The notes below the pieces were generated by a model. It did no database searches, was not told the DNA's origin, and was given only the letters and a program-made list of their open reading frames with translations. Below, one piece after another: positions 56,545-64,000 of a stretch of DNA of 64,000 nucleotides (position 1 is its first letter; every line of letters begins with the position of its first letter). The translations under genes were made by a program, and so were the position numbers. The DNA comes from Panopea generosa (Eukaryota; Mollusca; Bivalvia; Adapedonta; Hiatellidae), in assembly GCA_029582155.1 (NCBI GenBank), contig CM055901.1, positions 3,205,482-3,269,481 of the forward strand. The letters are read 5' to 3'.

Positions 56545-59500
56545 GTTAGACATACTTAACCCTTCACTCCATAAGCATTTTCTTGGACTCATCCAAATTA
56601 AAAGCATTAATTCACCATGTATCAGCAGAGCTTTTAATCAGAAAATTGGAAAGAGGCATTGGCCTTTTAAATTGGGAAATTCACGCGTGATAATTGCCCA
56701 TTTCGGGAAAAAGGTATTTTATTGATAGATGGACTGTGTATAAATTTGAACAGTATTTTCAACTAAGTAATTCCAGTCTACGGGATGGATGACTTTCAAG
56801 CACTGTGCCAGTTGAAACAAAGGCTGTTTTAGTAGATAAACCTTCTCCGAAAAGCTCACAATATTTACAAATATAACCTTTCCTTTTTGGGCTGAAGTAT
56901 AGCCATGCATACCTGTTTTCATACTGAAAGAGACATTGTTTCCTGTCATCAAAATTTGAAATTTCTGGTTCACATTGAATGGTAGAAGTTGTTACAACAG
57001 GAGGAGAGTTCAGTTTAACGTGCTGTTCTTCATTGTTGGATATATTACTGCAGCTTGGGACAGTGTCATTGTCTGTACCAGTGGCCTCCTCGGTAGCTGT
57101 TGATTGATTTACGCTACCTTAAGCCTCAAGTTTTTTACACCACAGTCAAACAACGTTTGTTAACTTTCTTTTGAAAGAGACTGATGTTTGCTTTTCTAAA
57201 AGTTGATTCTGTGTGAGATACAAAATTTTAATGACTCTATAGGATTTCCATGTTAAAAATGTTTTTCACATAGAATCTTTATTAAGGTGTTTTTTTCATA
57301 GCAGAAATGTATTCGCATATAAAAAAGCCACTAACTGGTTGGTTGAACAAATTGATTTAAAAAAAAAGAAGTCTTCAAATGGTAAAATCCTATAAACAAG
57401 TAAATTTTTTAACACCAGTGATGTCTTTTTGCAAGAGACCGCAGTGTGGTCTAGTGGTAGAGTGTCCGGCTCGCATGCGGAAGGTCGCGGGCTCGATCCC
57501 CGGCCGGGTCATACCAAAGACTTTAAAAATGGTACTAGAAGCTTCCTCGCTTGATGCTCAGCATTAGAGGAGAGTTCTAGGTCTGGTCGGCCCAGTGTCA
57601 GTATAATGTGACTGGGTGGGGTATCATACCATGTGTCTGCGGCATGATACTCCAGTGTAACAGTACTCAGAATACTGTCTCAAGTAGACACCGTCGTGAT
57701 ATGACTGAAAAATTGTGAAAAGCGATGCTAAACACCATACAACAACAACTTTTTGCAAGAATCTTGTTACTGTGGCAAAAAAGGGGCGCAACTGTGTGGT
57801 GAGACTTTGTAGTGATCACTTAATAGTATACTATTGTATGTGTACAGTACAAATGTATATTAACATATATGGACTGCTGTGTGAAATCATAAATAGCCAA
57901 ATATCAAGACAGATCTATAATTGTTTCTTGTTAAAAAATGATAATGTTTAAAATGAAAGACATTTTGTCTTACTTGTAATATGCAATTAATTATTGTACA
58001 TGTTGTATATAACTTATTGTATGATTTCTTTATCATCTGCAAGGCCTGATTAGCTCAGTCATTAGCGCATCTGACCATCAGTCCAGAGGTGGTGAGTTGG
58101 AATCCCCGCCCGGCCACAGTCTCTGTGATGGTTGTTATATGACAATATGCGTCTCATTATCATTCATCTCTCACCGCTAATTCAAGTGGGAAAGTTATCT
58201 GTTACTTCCTGAGATGGGATGTGCTCAAGTACTAGTTAACCTTCCAGGATCACAGGAAACAGTGGTTAGGTTAACTGATCATCTTTATGGCATTAAAATG
58301 ATGCTAAATATTCAATCATTCACCAGTCTTTTCTTTACCATCTATAATTCTCTCTGAACATTTTAAAGTGTCAATCATTGTCAAATAATGTAGATCGACA
58401 AATGTGTCAATTCTCAGGCTATAAATTGTGTTTTAGTTTACATATATTAATTATTAAATTTATTTCAGTATCTTGGAGATATTCCTGGTGTTTCTGTGGA
58501 AACAGACACAACAAATAGAACAGAAGTCCTGAAGATAATAGACAGGGGAAAGGTATAATTGAGTCTGTTGAAATGATTGTGCACATGTATAGCATTATAA
58601 GGTTATTATACAGTTCACTGCACAATATGAATTTATATTGTAAGTCAATGGTGTGGTACAAACCTGTATATACAAAGTACGGGACGAGACGCCGCAGGTG
58701 CCGAGTCCATTACAGGTTTTCACCACACCAATCACAAGTACAATAAAATCCATATTGTACAGTGATCTGTATAATGACCATTTTATTATTCACCTCGAGT
58801 TCCTTTTCAAACACGATATCAAATTAAAATTTTATAAAACAGTTTATTTTATCGAAGGGTAATGTTTTTTAAAAATACGATTTTTATAACAATTTTTGAT
58901 AATATTAAAGTTTGCTGTTTTAAAAAAAAGATATATCAATATTAATATGATTATCTTATCCACAGCTATTTTCTTTCTGTTTTAAATTTTAAATTTTTTA
59001 AGTATCTATCTATATTTTTTAGAATAATGTATACTTCAATTTCTCAAGATATACATGTTGCTTGTTGTTTCAAATGACACAAAATTCATTAGGAGTGCCT
59101 TAGTGACTTTTCTTATATTCTATATCTAAGATATGCTAAGTATAGATATCGTTAGAGTTACCATTCCTTAACGTCCAATACGAAATTATTATCGATTTTT
59201 AGGATGGTTAATCCATCCAATATGAAAAATCTATCTGGATTTTTGGGATGCTTCCGGTTTGAAGCATAACAATAGCGATTTCTTATGTACAGTCAGATTG
59301 TACAAATGCTCAAAGTTCATTGAGATAGCTATTTTAGGTGGATAATAACGATTTCTTATGTACAATCACGTGGTACAAATGCTCGAAGCTCATTGGAATA
59401 GCTATTTTAGGTGGATAATAATTACACTTAATGCATGCATATTGTGAAATTCTGCTTATATTTACCATATAATCGAAGTACAGGATGATTCTGCAGTGAA

Positions 59501-61617
59501 ACAAAAAAGACAATCTTAAATTGTGTTTCCAGAAGTTTATAGTTCAAGCATCATCATCATCATCAAGCATCATCATCATCATCGTCAGTGTGATGGGTTA
59601 AAATCCTTGTCATTCTGATTATGGCTCCACAGACTTAGAAAGACTATTTTTTCATTATTAATTCAACTTGTTACAAGAAATTGGTCTGGGTCTCATTACA
59701 GTCAAATATTCTCAGTGCCTGCATTTACAGCTTAGCCGATAAATATGAGTATTGTATAATATGCAGGACCATTTCTGTATTTTTTTTAGGTATGTTTTTT
59801 CATAAGCTAAGGTAGTAATCAGATGGACCCATTTCGTATATATCGAGAAAAAGGCTAAATTTTATAATTTTCATTCAACGGTTAATTCCATGAAGCAATG
59901 TTACTGGGAATTTTTCTTTTCATATCTTTAATGTATTGAACTTTTGTCAGATAAGTAATTAGGGAAAAAGTGAATTTTGGAGGTTGGGGAGACATCTGTT
60001 GTTTATTTTATAATTAAAACAACCGTCTAGTTCAATATCCCAAACAGTTTTCTTAATCTATGGGTTTAAAGATGCATCGTCCAAAACGTTCTGTACTGAA
60101 AATAAAGGAAAGTTTATTGAATCACAAAGAGGAAGTCCAATTCGAAGAAAACAATTGATTCCTGTCATGTAGTTTATTTTATTTATGAGAAATTCGTTAA
60201 TACACAGGTCGGCATTTTCTGTTTTATTCAACAATGTTTTAGCATAGCTCGATAATGGTAAATAAGTGACTTTATTGCGGCTGTGATTGAGTATTTGGTC
60301 AACAAAATTAAAACATTTTACACTACAGAGACAAAATTCAATGTAAGTTATTGAACATTATATATGATATTTAATATAAATGTGCAGATGTACTGCAAAG
60401 ATGGAGAAAAAAAATCTGCAATTTAGGTTAAGCTTCTTTAAAGCTATTTCACAGTACTTGGTATCTTTTGATTGACTGAAGCATTTTATTTTCAGAAACA
60501 AGGCTTGATTCCATTGCACCTGAGCTATGAACATGATTCAGTACTCAACCTGAGTAAACATGTGGTCAAGGTGTTCAAAAGAGACGGACAAGAGGTGATT
60601 GCTTGTTATCGGTATATTAATAGCACAAAAATAAAGTACTTCTTTTAAAGGGACACATGACAATGTAAAAAATGGGTTTTAGTCATTGCCAACTATAAAA
60701 CCAAACTTAACCCATTTTTATATAACATAAGTCAGGTCAAGTTCACTTATCATTTACTGAGAGCCTAGCGCCAGCTTTTTGAGTTCATCACTGTTAAAAA
60801 AAATAATTTCAAAATGTTTTATGTAGTTACTGAGGATAACAGTAGCTGTACTTGTAGTTACTGAGGATAACAGTAGCTGTACTTGTAGTTACTGAGGATA
60901 ACAGTAGCTCTACTTGTAGTAACTGAGGATAACAGTTGCTGTAATTGAATACCTGTGTATGCATTTGATGCTTCCTGGATATCAATAAAAATTTAATGTG
61001 TTGAAAACGGCGTTTTCTGTCTGTTTATATTTCTTTACTTTTCCATATTAATATATTTTTACTTCCAATATATGACTTGTATGTAAATGGGATCTAGGTA
61101 CATGTAAGTACTGTATATTTGATGGTCAGGTACCAGCAGACCTCTAGATACTAAAAGGCAAGTTTTAGTAAGAGAACTTGGTAATTAATGGCATTAATAG
61201 ATGAAGTCAATGAGCTTCAAAAGTTTATGGTATATTGTGATCAACAGTTTATAAGTTGTTGTAAAAACATAAAGGTAAGGTGTCATGGCTCCACTCAGAC
61301 ATAGGTTTACCAGGGTACTTCTCAGGTTTGAGGGTTTCCTTGTTGATTATAACCCAGATATTTGTTACAATTAAAAAATAGTTTTTCATAATTAAATTAT
61401 AATTATACAATATGATAACTTTAAGTCCACTTATCAGTTACCTCCCACCTCTGAGCCAATTCCAGTTATCTGGCCATAAAGGGTGTCACACTAAAGTTTC
61501 CTACACACTCATGCTATTGTTATATTCAGGTTGAACAACTGAGTCTGCCAGTGCACGAGATAGCCCAGGTGTGTTATGTACAGGAAGAAGGTCTCAATAT
61601 TCTTGCTGTAAAACATG
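56401..61617 (+). CDS. CCM2: CCM2 (malcavernin) gene, 5'/middle part, four exons, 3' end outside window
   Basis: Exons are at 56401-56544, 58469-58552, 60496-60594 and 61530-61617. They join in phase and give a protein matching the start of CCM2 as I know it. The ENRRPLRT region ends in VEFETK and is followed by YLGDIPG, NRTEVLKIIDRGK, EHDSVLNLS, KVFKRDGQE and LPVHEIAQVCYVQEEG. This corresponds to the N-terminal segment and first strands of the PTB domain. CCM2 is a scaffold that binds KRIT1 through its PTB domain and regulates MEKK3 and Rho signalling at cell junctions. All internal junctions are AG/GT. The C-terminal PTB part and harmonin-homology domain were not found before position 64000, and the first exon(s) were not found upstream. 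Exon 1 start is uncertain: alternative acceptors end at 56381 and 56407. The assignment rests on recalled family sequence, not on a search. Confidence 0.82.
56560..56640 (+). mobile_element. piggyBac-like MITE, 5' end fragment in CCM2 intron
   Basis: TTAA (56556-56559) is followed by CCCTTCACTCCATAA, then AAAAGCATTAATTCACCA and GTATCAGCA. These match the corresponding end of the 37733-37954 copy. The other end was not found. Confidence 0.55.
56759..57118 (-). pseudogene. Zinc-finger transposase-like fragment (hAT/DUF4371/ZMYM-type N-terminus)
   Basis: An open frame of 119 codons on - runs from a stop at 57119-57121 to a TGA at 56759-56761. It contains RYAWLYFSPKRKGYICKYCE followed by FVSTG and ESHPSRRLE. 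That is the W..Y....GY.CKYC...H pattern of the TTF/BED-like zinc finger that opens hAT-derived and ZMYM/DUF4371 proteins. It has no start codon and no downstream transposase domain, and it lies antisense inside a CCM2 intron. It is best read as a transposon relic. Confidence 0.6.
57441..57752 (+). mobile_element. tRNA-derived SINE family C, in CCM2 intron
   Basis: This is the best-preserved copy. Box A is GTGGTCTAGTGGTAGAGTG, the anticodon loop reads CTCGCAT, and box B is GGCTCGATCCCC. The body is the same as at 31409-31715 and ends GCGATGCTAAACACCATAC. Confidence 0.85.
58043..58322 (+). mobile_element. tRNA-derived SINE family A, full length, in CCM2 intron
   Basis: The head reads GGCCTGATTAGCTCAGTCAT (box A) and GAGTTGGAATCCCCGCCC (box B). 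The body ends GATGCTAAATATTCAATCA. It lies about 145 bases upstream of CCM2 exon b. Confidence 0.83.
58469..58552 (+). CDS. CCM2: CCM2 exon b (PTB domain start)
   Basis: This 84-bp phase 0-0 exon lies between TTTATTTCAG and AAAG|GTATAA. It encodes 28 residues starting YLGDIPG and containing NRTEVLKIIDRGK, equivalent to the YLG...SSRTEILHFID stretch of vertebrate CCM2. Confidence 0.88.
58600..58800 (+). mobile_element. Palindromic MITE-like element, copy 2, in CCM2 intron
   Basis: The left arm TTATACAGTTCACTGCACAAT pairs with TTGTACAGTGATCTGTATAA. The centre GACGAGACGCCGCAGGTG matches the centre of the 38150 copy. It lies just after CCM2 exon b. Confidence 0.65.
59264..59425 (+). repeat. ~78-bp tandem duplication in CCM2 intron
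   Basis: ACGATTTCTTATGTACAATC, TTGTACAAATGCTC and ATAGCTATTTTAGGTGGATA occur twice in tandem with a few differences. Confidence 0.85.
59548..59587 (+). repeat. (ATC)n microsatellite
   Basis: Two runs of CATCATCATCATCATCA are separated by AG. Confidence 0.9.
60496..60594 (+). CDS. CCM2: CCM2 exon c (PTB domain)
   Basis: This 99-bp phase 0-0 exon lies between ATTTTATTTTCAG and GAG|GTGATT. It encodes 33 residues including LSYEHDSVLNLS and VKVFKRDGQE, matching the EHDAVLSLS and RDGED segments of the CCM2 PTB domain. Confidence 0.88.
60823..60947 (+). repeat. 31-bp tandem repeat, four units, in CCM2 intron
   Basis: GTAGTTACTGAGGATAACAG plus 11 bases is repeated four times with a 31-bp period. 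The last unit is diverged. Confidence 0.9.
61530..61617 (+). CDS. CCM2: CCM2 exon d (PTB domain)
   Basis: This 88-bp exon lies between TATATTCAG and CATG|GTAAGA and ends one base into a codon. It encodes LPVHEIAQVCYVQEEGLNIL, corresponding to the VPIHDIAAVSYVRDD strand of CCM2. No following exon is recognisable before the window ends. Confidence 0.88.
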
Positions 61618-63349
61618 GTAAGATACGTGTTGCATTTCTCTGCTTGACAAAATATCTTGTTCAAAGCGTGAGGGTTGATATAAACATGCATGTTGTTGTA
61701 TTCTTGTAGTGTGCAATGTATGTCAGACGACTATATGTAAGGATCACATTGTATGGAGGCTAGTATCATTTGCCACATACCTTTTATTTCTAGTTAATCT
61801 TCATTTCTTTAGAGACTTTTCACAATAATAGATGCATGCATATATTTATTTGTGTACAATGAAGTCAGTTTCAGTGTCATATTATGTAAAAAAGGAATGA
61901 ACTTGCCAAACCTGTCTTCAATATATAGGTGCGATAATTGAATGAAATAACAATAATTTACTCATGTTTTAAAACCGGTCATCTGCATTGCATGTAGATT
62001 TATATACTTTTTGCTATTGAAAAATACTTTAATTCACAACGGTACTAAATGAACAAGGCATATATGAAAATTCTTAAGTTAAAATAGCTTATCACATTGC
62101 ATGCTTGCAAATAAAGTTAGAATATGTTGTCTAATATATTTTTATACACAATTTATGATGTACGAGCTTAACCGACTCCATAACATATTTGAACCCTGTG
62201 TAATATCACTACAGTTACATTATAGGAGTTGTCCATATTAACTTGACTGTCGTACATATAGTGCCTAGCTACATGACTCACAAAATTTAGCGTTACAAAA
62301 TTTATAAGTTTTATTCTGAATCCCTTTCATAATTGTATATGTACGTGTTCAACATAATTATCACCATTAAATACCCACTGGTAATCCATTACGATATTCT
62401 CCATTCATCAAGGTTATCAGAATTACAACCAGGGGTTATCCTGTGTTGCATAATTGTATACAATTTGTGAATAAAATGAGTTTATAAACTAAAATTTAAA
62501 TGACATCAGTTAATCGATGTAAATGACATTATCTTGAAACATTGACCTCATGCAATGAAGACAATGATATGCATAGTGCTATTTGCATTATTTTGGAGAA
62601 AAAAAATTTCTTTATCACTATACTTAACCCTGAAATATAAATAGTAAATGTAAAATAGTTAATGTAAAAAAGTAAAAACATTTTCTGAACAATGTGGTAA
62701 ATAAATTCTCACAGCCATGCTTATTTATTATTAAATTTATTAATGAGATGGAGGCATAGTTTTTATTGCTTAAATTTATTTTCTAGTATATGATTATTCT
62801 CATATTATAAATTAACTTAAGAATTAAGAGCACAATTATTAGTTTTTATCAGGAGATGAAAAACATTAGGCTTATTTACGCAATGAAAACTCAAAATTAT
62901 GCTTCCAATACTTAATATAGTTACATTATATTTTACATCATATTTTCAAATGAAAATTTAGTATTGTTTTACCATTTTGGTATTAAAATTGGATTATCTG
63001 CATCTTACCGTTACCTTGGTGCATCTTACAACTTGTTTCTAGGTTTAATTTATAATGCATCACGTTGGGTAAGATCTATAATTGCGAACAAAAATTTGAT
63101 GTGAAAAAATCATACTTACTTTGAGACAAAATAAGTTTCTGAGACAAAAAAGTTTCCTGCAATAACAAGTACATGAATCAGAGTTTTTAGACTATCTGTA
63201 ACACATGACAATAATAAAGTGTAAATGCCAAATAATTTGCAGTTAGCAATTTTTCAAAAAAACAAAAATACACCTTGGGAGAAAAAAGTGCATGGTTGAA
63301 GCCTTTGACTTTGGGTTGGTCAGGAAACTGTAAACATAACATTTTTTTA
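61618..63349 (+). other. CCM2 intron after exon d
   Basis: Starts with the donor GTAAGA. It is AT-rich with no convincing next exon up to the dispersed element at 63350 or on to the window end. Confidence 0.45.
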
Positions 63350-63712
63350 TGCCCCCCAAAAAATTTTTTTGGTGGCATATAGTAATCGCAGCGTCCGTCC
63401 ATCCGTCCTTCCATCCGGTATTTCGTTTCTGGCCTGTAACTTTGTCATGCATAGATGGATTTTGTTGATACTTGCAACAAATGATCAACAGAACATGATG
63501 ACGTGTCGCGAGTAAGACCCACACCCGTACCTCAAAAGTCAAGGTCACAATTTGAGTATGTTTGACAACACTTTGAGTTTATGTGAGATTTCGTTTCTGG
63601 CCTGTAACTTTGTCATGCATAAATGAATTATTTTAATGATACTTGCTACAAATGATCAACATAACATCATGACATGTTGGGGGGGCATGTGACACTTAAC
63701 AGTGACATTTCT
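63350..63712 (+). mobile_element. Dispersed element carrying the 168-bp repeat
   Basis: It starts GGTGGCATATAGTAATCGCA, contains about 1.7 copies of the 168-bp unit, and ends GGGGGGGCATGTGACACTTA. The start is the same as at 44323, implying a transposed unit with internal tandem repeats. Confidence 0.7.
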
Positions 63713-64000
63713 TGTTTACGCCTAAAATAAATTTTCAGAAATTTGGTAAGTTGTTCTCAACACATTGCTAATAAAATCACTTGTAAAAATATAAAAAAGA
63801 AGGATCAGTTCCAAAGTGACTTCCATGGATGGATTGTATGTTTAAATTGAACAAAGTTAATATCACATTAAATTTTACACACTGAATAATTATTGTCAAT
63901 TAGTTAATGATTGATTGCAATAAAATGCATCGAGTTTATAGCCATTTCAAGCTTGTGGAGCTAGATGTAATTGATCATAAGCATAGTGTAATAAAAAAAA

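Larger units (their letters stand above)
58801..60495 (+). other. CCM2 intron between exons b and c
   Basis: AT-rich intron of about 1.9 kb (58553-60495). It contains the tandem duplication and the ATC microsatellite listed separately. No extra CCM2 exon is seen. Confidence 0.5.

Noticed and set aside
57441-57512. Possible functional tRNA gene (box A, anticodon loop, box B)
   Set aside because: The same head is followed by the same body at 31409 and 49890, so it is the head of SINE family C. The other tRNA-like heads in families A, B and D are rejected for the same reason.

Overview
The window is AT-rich, repeat-dense eukaryotic nuclear DNA. Introns with canonical GT/AG boundaries, several families of tRNA-derived SINEs, degraded LINEs, MITE-like foldback elements and long minisatellites point to an animal. 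The repeat style (tRNA-SINEs, arrays beside conserved cores, a dispersed repeat with GGTGGCATATAGTAATCGC-like ends) and the gene types suggest a mollusc, most likely a bivalve. The organism is inferred from these features, not demonstrated.

Four protein-coding loci can be supported. (1) A GMC-family FAD oxidoreductase on + (CDS 3320-5116, 598 aa) is intronless in its coding part and has a probable 5'UTR splice acceptor just upstream. (2) and (3) Two paralogous glycosyltransferase family 61 (DUF563) type II membrane proteins lie on - (15416-16642 and 33858-35378). Each has its whole CDS in one exon behind a 5'UTR acceptor, and they look like an old local duplication. (4) The 5'/middle part of a CCM2 (malcavernin) gene lies on +. 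Four short exons between 56401 and 61617 encode the end of the N-terminal region and the first part of the PTB domain. The 3' part lies beyond the window.

The rest is repeat landscape. 0-5 kb: SINE fragments and the GMC gene. 5.8-14.8 kb: a dispersed 'AAAGGGCCATA' repeat, then four different minisatellites (16, 18, 45 and 29 bp units) with three copies of one conserved core between or beside them, suggesting a family of tandem-repeat-bearing non-autonomous transposons. 15-17 kb: first GT61 gene with a SINE in its 5' intron. 17.8-27.2 kb: a LINE graveyard with a TTAA-flanked MITE and a SINE nested in one LINE. 27-36 kb: sparse DNA, SINEs, the second GT61 gene and a large foldback. 36-56 kb: MITEs, a GTGTA microsatellite with higher-order structure, a ~30-bp minisatellite, a 168-bp satellite with an invariant TCAAGGTCA motif, SINEs and a ~450-bp dispersed repeat. 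56-64 kb: CCM2 with introns full of mobile DNA, including an antisense zinc-finger transposase-like fragment.

The genes do not form an operon-like unit. The GMC enzyme, the two GT61 enzymes and CCM2 are separate loci. Most long open frames in the window are artefacts of tandem repeats whose unit length is a multiple of three or whose unit lacks stops.
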